Part shown: piece after piece, positions 8,199 to 15,287 of the stretch
How the letters are laid out: every line of letters begins with the position of its first letter
Position numbering within the stretch: position 1 is the first letter of the stretch
NCBI GenBank assembly: GCA_002343445.1
Contig: DDSP01000007.1
Location: forward strand, 39,901 to 67,501
Reading direction: 5' to 3'
Source: Chthonomonas sp. UBA2387
GTDB lineage: Bacteria; Armatimonadota; Fimbriimonadia; Fimbriimonadales; Fimbriimonadaceae
Length of the DNA: 27,601 nt
Position numbers and translations under genes: made by a program
Notes under the pieces: model-generated
What the model was told of the DNA's origin: nothing
The model's input: the letters and a program-made list of their open reading frames with translations, nothing else
Databases searched by the model: none

Positions 8199-8849
8199 AT
8201 GCGCAAGCTTCTACTCATTCCCTTCTTCGCCTTGATCGCCGCAGCGTCGTTCGCCGCGGACAAGGACGTCGAAGACCTTTTGACCAAGATGCGGAACACG
8301 TACAAGAACGTCAAGTCCGCCAAGTTCGTCATGGAGGGCACGCTGAACACCGAAGGCGGCGCCATCCCGGTCACGGTTTCCGGCAAATACCTCCAGCCCA
8401 ACCTGCTGAAGGTCGAGATCACCACTCCAGGCGAGTCGGCCTCGCTCGTGTGCGACGGCGCCAACATCGCGATGCGGTCGCCAGGTATGGACCCCGCGAA
8501 GCGTCCCTACACGCTCGACAATCTTGGGCAGGCCATGCCCGCCAACCTCGAAGTCCTTTGCTTCTTCGATTGGAAGCGCCAGCTCTCGACGGCCAAGGGC
8601 GACAACATGGCCGAGAGCAAGCTCTCCCTGAAGAAGGGCGTGAAGTGGAACGGCCAGAACTGGCTGGTGCTGGAGGAAGAGGCGCCGCAGGTCGGGGTGT
8701 ATGTCGAGTACTACATCGACGCGGACAGCAACCTCATCCACCGCACGGTGGTGAAGGAGTTGAAGTCTCGCAAGCAACTCGCCGAGCACAAGTTGAAGTC
8801 GGTCGAACTCGGCGCGAAGGCCGAGAAATCCGAGTTCAAGATCGGCTAA
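8199..8849 (+). CDS. LolA-like periplasmic protein
   Basis: 216 residues with a signal peptide (MRKLLLIPFFALIAAASFAA, cleavage near residue 20). The mature protein has the pattern of the LolA/LppX-type half-barrel: a helix (DVEDLLTKMRNTYKNVKS), then successive beta strands alternating with lipid-contact residues (KFVMEGTLN, VTVSGKYLQPNLLKVEI). This fold carries lipids or outer-membrane lipoproteins through the periplasm. Whether it is true LolA or a DUF2092-type relative cannot be decided. An in-frame GTG at 8190 is possible, but the ATG at 8199 begins the signal peptide directly. The weak Shine-Dalgarno CTAGGTG (8186-8192) suits it. TAGAAT at 8167-8172 may be a -10. It is followed after 13 bp by the kinase gene. 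Confidence 0.85.
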   Translation: MRKLLLIPFFALIAAASFAADKDVEDLLTKMRNTYKNVKSAKFVMEGTLNTEGGAIPVTVSGKYLQPNLLKVEITTPGESASLVCDGANIAMRSPGMDPAKRPYTLDNLGQAMPANLEVLCFFDWKRQLSTAKGDNMAESKLSLKKGVKWNGQNWLVLEEEAPQVGVYVEYYIDADSNLIHRTVVKELKSRKQLAEHKLKSVELGAKAEKSEFKIG

Positions 8850-8862
8850 CCAGGAGTTTGTC

Positions 8863-9531
8863 GTGTTTGAAGCCCTCGCCGAACATCTCATCGACTCGCG
8901 GCGAGGGCATTGCTTGCGGTGTGGGATCGACGGTATCGATGCGTCTGGTAAGACGACTTTCGCCGAGACTCTCGCCTCCGTGTTGAGGGCTCGCGGCGTT
9001 CCAACAGTCAGGGCGTCTATCGACGGGTTTCATCATCCTGCAGAGATCCGCCAAAAGAGAGGCGCTCTCTCACCCGAGGGATATTTTCTCGATTCATTTA
9101 ACCACGACGACTTGGTACGGCACCTGTTGAAGCCACTTGGCCCCGGTGGGAGAAGGGTCATCTGTCGAGCTGTCTTCGACCACAGAAGAGATCAAAGGCT
9201 CCCTGTCATTTGGGAGGAAGCGCTGGAGGGTTCGGTTCTCGTGTTTGACGGTGTCTTTCTCAACAGGCGAGAATTGCGGTCATACTGGGACGTCGTCATC
9301 TACTTGGACGTGCCGTTTGAGGTGGCCCTGAATCGCGCCCTGTTGCGCGACGGCGCCTCTTTCGGCGGCGTTGAACGTGCGCGGGTTCGTTACGAGCAAC
9401 GCTACTACCCCGGACAGCGCATCTACCTCGCTGAAGTTCAACCGGCTGAGCAAGCCGATTTCGTGGTCGACAATACGGTTCCCCAGCACCCAAAGGTGCT
9501 GAAGAGCCCAGTGGGATTCAAGGGCGACTAG
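8863..9531 (+). CDS. uridine-kinase-like P-loop kinase
   Basis: 222 residues of the phosphoribulokinase/uridine kinase superfamily. Walker A is GIDGIDASGKTT (21-32). The lid/base motif is SIDGFHHP (about 52-59). Also present are ALSPEGYFLDSFNHDDL (about 68-84), VLVFDGVFLNRREL (Walker B-like, about 126-139), the YEQRYYPGQRIYLAE motif (about 177-191) and ADFVVDN near the end. Together these mark the small-molecule kinase family often labelled 'uridine kinase' in annotations. The true substrate is not established by sequence. The start is GTG with a good AGGAG (8852-8856). Codon use has more A/T third bases than its neighbours, hinting at transfer. Its stop overlaps the convergent APH gene stop by 4 bp. 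Confidence 0.85.
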   Translation: MFEALAEHLIDSRRGHCLRCGIDGIDASGKTTFAETLASVLRARGVPTVRASIDGFHHPAEIRQKRGALSPEGYFLDSFNHDDLVRHLLKPLGPGGRRVICRAVFDHRRDQRLPVIWEEALEGSVLVFDGVFLNRRELRSYWDVVIYLDVPFEVALNRALLRDGASFGGVERARVRYEQRYYPGQRIYLAEVQPAEQADFVVDNTVPQHPKVLKSPVGFKGD

Positions 9532-10448
9532 TTGACCTTGGACCGCCTTTCATTCCTCCCGTATTGGAGCGCATTTTCGATAAACGCGAGCAACCGCTCG
9601 GCCATGTAGGCTTCCGTGATATCCGGGCGTCCCAGCTTTGGGTATGCGGAAGCCCACTCGGCCAGGTTCTCCATCGGCCGCAGGGCGGCCCTGAGATCGT
9701 ACTGGCTCAAATCTGATTCCGTCTGCACACACTCGAAGTACCGCTGGGTGAACGCCTCGACGGCGACCCAACCGCCAACCCACAGCATGTCCAGCCGGCT
9801 GATCCCCACGTCGCATAACGGATCGCCCACGTGAGCCTCCTCCCAATCCACGACACCGACCAACTCGTCGTCGCGCCAGATCAAGTTCCCGGGCCAGAAA
9901 TCGCCGTGGACCAGAGTCTCCCTGCCCGGGACCAAATCTTGCAAGGCATCCCAAACTTCATCCTCACGAAGGGAGGGATTGCCTGATTCCGGGCGCTTCC
10001 TGCCCGCGGATGCGCCTCGCAAGGCGATGGTATCGGGCAAGCGTGTTGTGTGGATGGCGGCTAGTCGTTCGGCCACGGCGCGTCCAAATGCGGGCCAATC
10101 GCTCGTCTGGACCCGCGGTGCGCCCTCGAGGTACTCCATGAACAGGAACGGCCGGTCGTGCGTTTCGACCCCGATCGGCTCCGGGCATGGAATCCCGCTC
10201 GTGCGGAGCGCACCCAGCAGCGTCGCCATCCTCTGTGACCCGTTCGGATCGTGGGCCACGGACCAATCGCCCGGCAGTCGCCCCACCCAGCGGGTCCGAT
10301 CGCCCGAAGGCGTCTCCACCTCCAGCCGAACCATCGTGGCGCTGATGCCACCCTCCATGGCTTCTGCCGCGAGAAGACGATGACCCTCGCGAACCTCCGA
10401 AACGGCGAGGCTGAGCCGCGCCAGCAACGCTGCGTCAAGCGTGGGCAT
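9528..10448 (-). CDS. aminoglycoside-phosphotransferase-fold kinase
   Basis: 306 residues of the APH/choline-kinase-like family (protein-kinase-like fold). Hinge motif: FLFMEYLEGAP (about 101-111). Catalytic loop: HGDFWPGNLIW (181-191), with D183 as catalytic base and N188 as metal ligand. Metal motif: VVDWEEAHVGDP (199-210), with D201. The family includes antibiotic kinases, but most chromosomal members act on small metabolites or are unassigned. Nothing here supports a resistance role. The start overlaps the end of tgt by 14 nt, so it is cotranscribed with, and probably translationally coupled to, tgt. Confidence 0.88.
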   Translation of the reverse strand: MPTLDAALLARLSLAVSEVREGHRLLAAEAMEGGISATMVRLEVETPSGDRTRWVGRLPGDWSVAHDPNGSQRMATLLGALRTSGIPCPEPIGVETHDRPFLFMEYLEGAPRVQTSDWPAFGRAVAERLAAIHTTRLPDTIALRGASAGRKRPESGNPSLREDEVWDALQDLVPGRETLVHGDFWPGNLIWRDDELVGVVDWEEAHVGDPLCDVGISRLDMLWVGGWVAVEAFTQRYFECVQTESDLSQYDLRAALRPMENLAEWASAYPKLGRPDITEAYMAERLLAFIENALQYGRNERRSKVN

Positions 10449-11535
10449 ACCGCTGATCCAACTCGTGCCACGTGCCCTCGACGATGGCGCTGCGGATTTC
10501 CTGCATCATCCGAGCATAGAAGGCCAGGTTGTGCAAGGTCGCGAGGCGAGCGCCCAAGGCCTCCTTCGCCTTGAACAAGTGCCGGATGTACGCGGCGCTG
10601 TACCGCTCGGTCGCGGGAAACACGGAGCCCTCGTCGAAGGGACCGTCGTGGTCCTCCCACTTCTGGGCCATCCCGTTCACCCGCCCTTGAAGCGTATACA
10701 GACAGTGGTGGCGAGCCATGCGCGTGGGAAGCACGCAGTCGAACAGGTCCACGCCGCACGCTACCGCATGCACGATGTCGCGGGGGTGGCCGACGCCCAT
10801 CAAGTACCGGGCCTTCTCCACAGGCAGCAACGGAGCCGTGTGCGCCACCACCGGGTATTGGAGTTCGGTGGGTTCGCCGACGCTCACCCCGCCGATCGCC
10901 AAGCCCGCAAAGGGCAGCGAGCCGATGAACTCGGCGGATTCGGAACGCAGGTCAAGGTGAATTCCTCCCTGCACGATACCGAAGACCGCCTGCCCCTCGG
11001 CAGCGGCCTCGAGGTTTCGCCGCGCCCACAGGTGCGTTCGGCGCATGGCTTCCACAGCCTCGTCGCGCGTACAAGGGTAGGGTGGGCACACGTCCAGCGC
11101 CATGCTGACGTCCACCCCCAGCGATCGCTGAATCCCTATGGCCCGCTCCGGCGAAAGGTGCATGGCGCTGCCGTCCAGATGAGACTGGAACTGAACGCCT
11201 TCGTCGGTCAACTTCCGGCGATGGGACAGCGACATCACCTGATAGCCGCCGCTGTCGGTGAGGATCGAGCCCTTCCAACTCATGAAGCGGTGCAAGCCGC
11301 CGAAGCGCTCGATGCGTTCCGCCCCGGGGCGCAACGCGAGGTGGTAGGTGTTCGAAAGGATCAGCTCGTAGCCCAGCGCCTCAAGGTCTTCGCTTCCAAC
11401 GGTCTTCACCGTGGCTTGAGTACCTACGGGCATGAATGCGGGCGTCTCGACGGTGCCGTGCGGGGTGTGCAGCCGCCCCCTTCGCGCCCCGGTTTTTGGG
11501 CAGACCGCCAACAACTCGAACCGCACGCTGGCCAT
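10435..11535 (-). CDS. tgt: tRNA-guanine transglycosylase, zinc cysteines missing
   Basis: 366 residues. This enzyme normally exchanges G34 for preQ1 in GUN-anticodon tRNAs. TIM-barrel motifs are kept: TPAFMPVGTQATVK (31-44), SNTYHL (61-66), TDSGGYQV (93-100, nucleophile/base Asp94), MALDVCPPYP (145-154, Asp148 and Cys150), GIVQGG (186-191, Gln189), AIGGVSVGE (213-221) and GVDLFDCVLPTR (261-272, Asp266). The odd point is the zinc site. The usual C-x-C-x-x-C before Y-S-R-A-Y-L-x-H-L reads S304-V-F306-P-A-T309 here, although the fourth ligand His335 (ATLHN) remains. The N-A-R-N-G after P-T-R is M-A-R-H-H. I re-read the DNA at this point and see no frameshift. CACAAT at 11551-11546 (minus) may be a -10 giving a very short leader. 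Confidence 0.9.
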   Translation of the reverse strand: MASVRFELLAVCPKTGARRGRLHTPHGTVETPAFMPVGTQATVKTVGSEDLEALGYELILSNTYHLALRPGAERIERFGGLHRFMSWKGSILTDSGGYQVMSLSHRRKLTDEGVQFQSHLDGSAMHLSPERAIGIQRSLGVDVSMALDVCPPYPCTRDEAVEAMRRTHLWARRNLEAAAEGQAVFGIVQGGIHLDLRSESAEFIGSLPFAGLAIGGVSVGEPTELQYPVVAHTAPLLPVEKARYLMGVGHPRDIVHAVACGVDLFDCVLPTRMARHHCLYTLQGRVNGMAQKWEDHDGPFDEGSVFPATERYSAAYIRHLFKAKEALGARLATLHNLAFYARMMQEIRSAIVEGTWHELDQRYAHA

Positions 11536-11554
11536 GAAGGAGGCTATTGTGGCA

Positions 11555-11758
11555 TCACGCCTCGAAATCCAACGGGCCTTCTACGGGTTCCGACCCTTCG
11601 ATGGATTCGAGTTCGATCTCTTCCGCTTCTTCGTCCGAGCCGAGTTCGACGATGTCGTCGGGCTGTTTGCGCGCCTCGTGGCGTTCTTGACGCCGCTGGT
11701 CGGGCTGGATGGCGTGCGTCGTCAGGATGTGACTGAGCGGTCGGATGGGATCGTCCAC
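11555..11758 (-). CDS. small acidic protein, hypothetical
   Basis: 67 residues, GTG start, lying between the FliA/WhiG-type sigma gene (stop 11778) and tgt (start 11535). The C-terminal half is strongly acidic (for example VELGSDEEAEEIELESIEG) and the N-terminal half basic and Gln-rich. Third-base choice is as G/C-rich as in the neighbours, which favours real coding. No Shine-Dalgarno precedes the GTG, and the frame stays open upstream into the end of the sigma gene with no other good start. It may therefore be read by coupling from the sigma gene. I recognise no family. Confidence 0.5.
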   Translation of the reverse strand: MDDPIRPLSHILTTHAIQPDQRRQERHEARKQPDDIVELGSDEEAEEIELESIEGSEPVEGPLDFEA

Positions 11759-11777
11759 GCTGTCATTGGGCGGTGCG

Positions 11778-12569
11778 TCACGTTCGAGCGCGCGCGGGCA
11801 CCCCTGCCCCCTCCGTTCTCATGTGGTTCCGCAGACGGTTGAGCGCCTGCGTGTGAAGTTGGTAGACCCTGGATTCGCTGACGCCCAGCACCAGGCCGAT
11901 TTCCTTGAAGGTGAGGCCCTCGTAGTAGTACAGGGCGACGACGAGGCGTTCACGTTCGGGCAGGTGGTCCACGCCATGGCCCAGGATGCGCTTGATTTCG
12001 CGCCCCTCGAACTCGCGTCCCGGATTGGCGTTCTCGTCCACGATCAACTCGACGAATTGGATGTGATCGTCGCCGTCGGTGCCTGGAATCATGTCGTCCA
12101 AACTAAACACGTTGGTGCGCCCCAAGCGGACCATGAGGTCGGAGACCTCCTGCTCGGTGATCCCCATCGTCTCGGCGATCTCCTGATCCGTGGGCGGACG
12201 CCCGTACTTGACCTCCAAGGCGTGCATCGTCCGATCAAGGCCCTTGAGTTTCTCGCGGATGGATCGCGGCACCCAGTCCTCATCGCGGAGCATTTCCAGA
12301 ATGGCGCCTCGGATGAGTGCGATGGCGTACGTCTCGAACTTGACGTCGCGGCTGAAATCGAACTGATCCACGCTCTTGATGAGCCCGATGACTCCCGAGC
12401 CGACGAGGTCCTCGCGATCCAACCCACCTGGGAGCGCCGTCATCAACCGGCCCGCCGTGATGCGCACCAGATACGAGTAGTGGTTGATCAACTCGATCCG
12501 TGCGTCGGCATCCCCCAATTGCTTGAAGTCTCGCCAGGCGCTTTCCAGTTGGCTTGGTGATAACGGCAT
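11778..12569 (-). CDS. FliA/WhiG-family RNA polymerase sigma factor
   Basis: 263 residues. Alternative sigma factor of the sigma-28 class. Region 2 is at about 10-100, with GGLDREDLVGSGVIGLIKSV (48-67), KFETYAIALIRGAILEMLRD and the family-defining DWVPRSIREK (98-107). Region 3 is at about 110-165 (RPPTDQEIAETMGI). Region 4 is at about 200-250, with LPERERLVVALYYYEGLTFKEI and the helix-turn-helix GVSESRVYQLHTQALNRL. Sigma-28 proteins usually drive flagellar or developmental genes, but no flagellar gene is in this window. The ATG at 12569 has AGGG about 10 nt upstream. TATCAT at 12587-12582 (minus) could be a -10. Confidence 0.93.
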   Translation of the reverse strand: MPLSPSQLESAWRDFKQLGDADARIELINHYSYLVRITAGRLMTALPGGLDREDLVGSGVIGLIKSVDQFDFSRDVKFETYAIALIRGAILEMLRDEDWVPRSIREKLKGLDRTMHALEVKYGRPPTDQEIAETMGITEQEVSDLMVRLGRTNVFSLDDMIPGTDGDDHIQFVELIVDENANPGREFEGREIKRILGHGVDHLPERERLVVALYYYEGLTFKEIGLVLGVSESRVYQLHTQALNRLRNHMRTEGAGVPARART

Positions 12570-12603
12570 TTATCGGACCCTATGATAACACGGTTGCACA
12601 GAT

Positions 12604-12903
12604 CTAGGCAGCCTTCTTTGAGTCTCCTGTCTCCGCCGGCGAACTTGTTGCTTGGGACGACGCCTGGGAGGGCGGGGCCGCCGGGTTGAAGATGAGGAAC
12701 CAAAGCGAGGTCGTCAGGGTCCCCGCGAAGTACGCGGCGACGCCTCGGATCACGGCCTGAACGGGCTCGACCTGCGCCAAGATCGAGGCCGCCAGCGCCA
12801 ACAAAGCGCAGGTGCTTCCCACCAGTTTGGTGATGGCTTTGGCGCGTTGTTGAGGCGACATCGGAGGTGGCTCCAATGGATGTATCGGCGGCGGGGCCAA
12901 CAT
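12604..12903 (-). CDS. small two-helix membrane protein, hypothetical
   Basis: 99 residues from the ATG at 12903, or 85 from the in-frame ATG at 12861, which has GGAG 9 nt upstream. Two hydrophobic helices (about 25-44, LVGSTCALLALAASILA; about 52-72, GVAAYFAGTLTTSLWFLIF) are joined by a short loop. The tail is Ser/Ala/Pro-rich and hydrophilic. It lies 34 nt upstream of the FliA/WhiG-type sigma gene and might be cotranscribed with it. No family is recognised. A 14-bp palindrome and a hairpin lie just upstream. Confidence 0.65.
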   Translation of the reverse strand: MLAPPPIHPLEPPPMSPQQRAKAITKLVGSTCALLALAASILAQVEPVQAVIRGVAAYFAGTLTTSLWFLIFNPAAPPSQASSQATSSPAETGDSKKAA

Positions 12904-12904
12904 T

Positions 12905-12923
12905 CCTCAGCAATCTTGCGAGG
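12905..12923 (-). promoter_or_regulatory. hairpin just before the small membrane protein gene
   Basis: CCTC + GCAA pairs with TTGC + GAGG across a tiny loop with one bulged base. In the minus direction the stem ends one base before the ATG at 12903 and takes up the only GAGG near it. This would hide that site from ribosomes if it folds. Confidence 0.35.
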
Positions 12924-12939
12924 AGTTTGTTAAGTTTCC

Positions 12940-12953
12940 AGGTTCGCGAACCT
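12940..12953. promoter_or_regulatory. 14-bp perfect palindrome
   Basis: AGGTTCGCGAACCT is exactly self-complementary. It overlaps the stop codon of the MBL gene (12952-12954) and lies 37 bp before the small membrane protein ATG. No T-run follows in either direction, so it looks more like a dimeric protein-binding site than a terminator. Confidence 0.4.
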
Positions 12954-13716
12954 ACAGAGGGATGCGAAGTCCGTCGTAGGCCAGACGGATGTTGGGGGGC
13001 ATCGTGGCTTCCACCGCGTCGTGGTCGTAGTCGTGGCTCAAGTGGGTGAAATACGTCGTTCTTGCCCCGATGCGTCGGGCCACGTCCATCGCCTGCTCGA
13101 AGTTGAAGTGGTTGGGGTGGGGCTTGTAGCGGACGGCGTCGAGCACCAACGTCTCCAGTCCGTCGAGGAAGGCCCACGACTCGTCCGGGATGAGGTTCAC
13201 GTCGGTCAGGTACGCGAAGTCGCGGCAGCGCAGCCCGGTGACCGTCCATCTGCCATGAACCAAAGGAAACGTCTGGATCTCCAAGCCAGCCGCGCGGACG
13301 ACGTCCGGAACGGGCCGCACGTCGAAGTTGGGCAGCATCACTCCCGGTGGAGGCGGCTCGAACGCGTACGGGAACACGCGGCGGATGTCCTCTTGGGTCT
13401 CCTCGTTGGCGTACACCAAGACCGCTCGACCGGACTTGAGCGAGTAGCCGCGCAGATCGTCCATCCCCATGATGTGGTCGGCGTGTCCGTGCGTGACGAT
13501 CACGCACTCGACCGAGAGGACGCCTTCTTGAGAGAGTTGCAGGCGCATCTCCGGGGCACAGTCCACCAACACGTTGCCGAGTTCTGTGCGAAACAGGATC
13601 GAGGGCCGCGAACGGTGGTTCTTGGGGTTGGCGAGGAAGCTCTCGGGGTATTCGAATCCCAGCGTCGGCACTCCGCTGCTGGTGCCCGACCCGAGAACCA
13701 CGACCTCGGCGTTCAC
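12952..13716 (-). CDS. MBL-fold hydrolase, PhnP-like
   Basis: 254 residues from the GTG at 13716, which overlaps the previous stop as GTGA. The extra residues of the longer open frame are the upstream gene out of frame. Metallo-beta-lactamase fold: VVVLGSGTSSGVPTLG (about 5-20), the metal motif THGHADH (75-81), DDLRGYS (86-92), VHGRWTVTGLRCRDFAYLTDVN, LVLDAVRYKPHPNHFNFEQAM, and a C-terminal THLSHDYDHD with metal His. This matches the PhnP/RNase Z-like phosphodiesterase branch (cyclic phosphodiester or similar substrate). The Cys cluster that PhnP uses for a structural metal is absent. No phn genes are nearby, so the substrate is unknown. Confidence 0.88.
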   Translation of the reverse strand: MNAEVVVLGSGTSSGVPTLGFEYPESFLANPKNHRSRPSILFRTELGNVLVDCAPEMRLQLSQEGVLSVECVIVTHGHADHIMGMDDLRGYSLKSGRAVLVYANEETQEDIRRVFPYAFEPPPPGVMLPNFDVRPVPDVVRAAGLEIQTFPLVHGRWTVTGLRCRDFAYLTDVNLIPDESWAFLDGLETLVLDAVRYKPHPNHFNFEQAMDVARRIGARTTYFTHLSHDYDHDAVEATMPPNIRLAYDGLRIPL

Positions 13717-14321
13717 AGTTCGCCGGCCGATTGCAGCACCATGCGCGCGACGATTGTGGAGGGCACGTCGGCGTATTGGGCCACGCGTTCGATGCACCGC
13801 GCGAAGTTGCGCTCGTTCAGGTCGTCCCATTCGGTATGGTCGCGCCGACCTTGGGCGACCACCTCGACAGCCTCGTCGAGAAACCGTGCGCGGGATTGGG
13901 GCTGGGACTTGTTCTGGATGGCGGCGAATCGACGCCCGAGTTGCTCGTAGATGCCGTCCCAGTTGGTCTTGGCCCCCAGTTGAGCCTTCATCCGCGCCAG
14001 CGACGCCTCCTGCAAGCGTCTGGCTTCGAGATCGCGCCGCTTGACGCGCTCGTAATCGTCCGACGTCACGCCGTCGATCACGCGAAGTTTGACGGTCAAC
14101 CGCAACTCGGACGACATGCGCTTCTCAATCTCTCGCTTGATGTGCGGCAGCTTGAGGTGGCCCGCAAGGTCGGACTCGTGGTGCGGCAGACCGAGCACGA
14201 GAATGTCTTCTTCCAGTGCCACCGGAACACATCGGTTGAGTGCCGTCCACACGCCGACGCCGGTCACGCTTTCGCGGATGTCGGGGAGGGCGTCGTTCCA
14301 AGCGCGCAAGAGATCGGACAT
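13713..14321 (-). CDS. orphan protein with DnaA N-domain-like segment
   Basis: 202 residues, no family recognised with confidence. The first ~85 residues resemble the DnaA/DNA polymerase III tau domain pattern: an N-terminal W-x-x-x-L helix, then a strand-turn-strand 'PVALEEDILVLGLPHHES', a helix, and a final strand (LTVKLRVIDG). Residues about 88-130 are charged and helical (YERVKRRDLEARRLQEASLARMKAQ), likely a coiled coil. The last 70 are helical (LNERNFARCIERVAQYADVPSTIVARM). There is no ATPase or nuclease motif. The stop overlaps the MBL gene start (GTGA), and tsaC lies 36 nt upstream. A protein-protein adaptor role is only a guess. Confidence 0.75.
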   Translation of the reverse strand: MSDLLRAWNDALPDIRESVTGVGVWTALNRCVPVALEEDILVLGLPHHESDLAGHLKLPHIKREIEKRMSSELRLTVKLRVIDGVTSDDYERVKRRDLEARRLQEASLARMKAQLGAKTNWDGIYEQLGRRFAAIQNKSQPQSRARFLDEAVEVVAQGRRDHTEWDDLNERNFARCIERVAQYADVPSTIVARMVLQSAGEL

Positions 14322-14357
14322 GCCACGGGGATTATGGAACTTCGGGCGGCTCCAAGG

Positions 14358-15287
14358 CTAGCCGGGGGTGCTCGCCTTGACCAACCGGTCCACCACGGCC
14401 TCCCATTCCGGACCGCCATCGGGACGCTCGACATAGATGGTCGTCGGCTCCTGCAGGTCGAGCCGGTGCAGCGCATCGTACAGCGCGCACGCGTAGGCGA
14501 CGGCATCGCGCGGCATGCGAATCTGCATCGCATTGGCCGCCGGACCGAGCACCAAACCTGCCGCCTCCGGTGGAACGCACTCCACCAACCGAACGGGCAC
14601 CCGGGGAGCATAGTGGCGCGGGTACATCCCCGGCGATGTCCGCATCTTGGCCGAAGGAATCTGCCCCAAAGGAACCCCGAGCGCCGCCTGGATATCGCCC
14701 CGAGAAACACCACCGGGCCGGAGGATGGCCGGCGGGTTCATCGTCAGGTCCACCACCGTGCTTTCCAATCCCACAAAACACGGCCCTCCATCCAAAACGT
14801 GGGCGATGCCCTTGGCCAGTTCGGGATCGATGTGTTCGGCCCGCGTCGGCGAAAGTTGGGTGAACGGGTTGGCGCTCGGCGCGGCAAGCGGCCTTCCAGC
14901 GGCAAGGATCAGCGAGAGCGCGACCGGGTGCTTCGGCATGCGGATGGCCACCGTGTCCAATCCTGCCGTGACTTCGGGCGGGACGAGATCGCTCTTGGGC
15001 AAGACCAGCGTGAGCGGCCCCGGCCAAAACCGGTCGGCGAGCACCCTTGCCATCGGCGGCACCTCGCGAACCAACGGAAGCACCTGCTCGAACGTGGCCA
15101 CGTGAACGATCAGCGGGTTCTCGGGGGGGCGACCCTTGAGGTCGAACACCTTGCGCACGGCTTCCCTGTTCGTGGCATCGGCGGCCACGCCGTAGACCGT
15201 CTCGGTCGGCATCGCGACCAGCAACCCCCGCCTCAAGGCATCGGCTGCAAGTGCAATGTTTTCGTCCGTCGGTTCGAGGATATTCAC
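14358..15287 (-). CDS. threonylcarbamoyl-AMP synthase, Sua5 type
   Basis: 309 residues. It makes threonylcarbamoyl-AMP from Thr, bicarbonate and ATP for tRNA t6A37. The long form has the N-terminal YrdC domain (about 8-200) plus a C-terminal Sua5 domain (about 230-309). Motifs: MPTETVYGVAADATN (26-40), FDLKGRPPENPL (48-59), RFWPGPLTLVLP (86-97), AAPSANPFTQLSPT (135-148) and GLESTVVDL (173-181). The linker SPGMYPRHYAP (218-228) is the loop that closes over the active site in Sua5 proteins. GTG start, in a GTGA overlap with aroE. Its pathway partner TsaB is encoded on the opposite strand at 6625. Confidence 0.94.
   Translation of the reverse strand: MNILEPTDENIALAADALRRGLLVAMPTETVYGVAADATNREAVRKVFDLKGRPPENPLIVHVATFEQVLPLVREVPPMARVLADRFWPGPLTLVLPKSDLVPPEVTAGLDTVAIRMPKHPVALSLILAAGRPLAAPSANPFTQLSPTRAEHIDPELAKGIAHVLDGGPCFVGLESTVVDLTMNPPAILRPGGVSRGDIQAALGVPLGQIPSAKMRTSPGMYPRHYAPRVPVRLVECVPPEAAGLVLGPAANAMQIRMPRDAVAYACALYDALHRLDLQEPTTIYVERPDGGPEWEAVVDRLVKASTPG

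Noticed and set aside
9528..10448. Calling the APH-fold kinase an antibiotic-resistance gene
   Set aside because: Only the general catalytic motifs are visible. No mobile element or resistance neighbour is present, and most chromosomal members act on other small molecules.
10441..11736. 431-codon open frame on the plus strand
   Set aside because: Antisense to tgt. The product is His/Arg/Val-rich with no motif.
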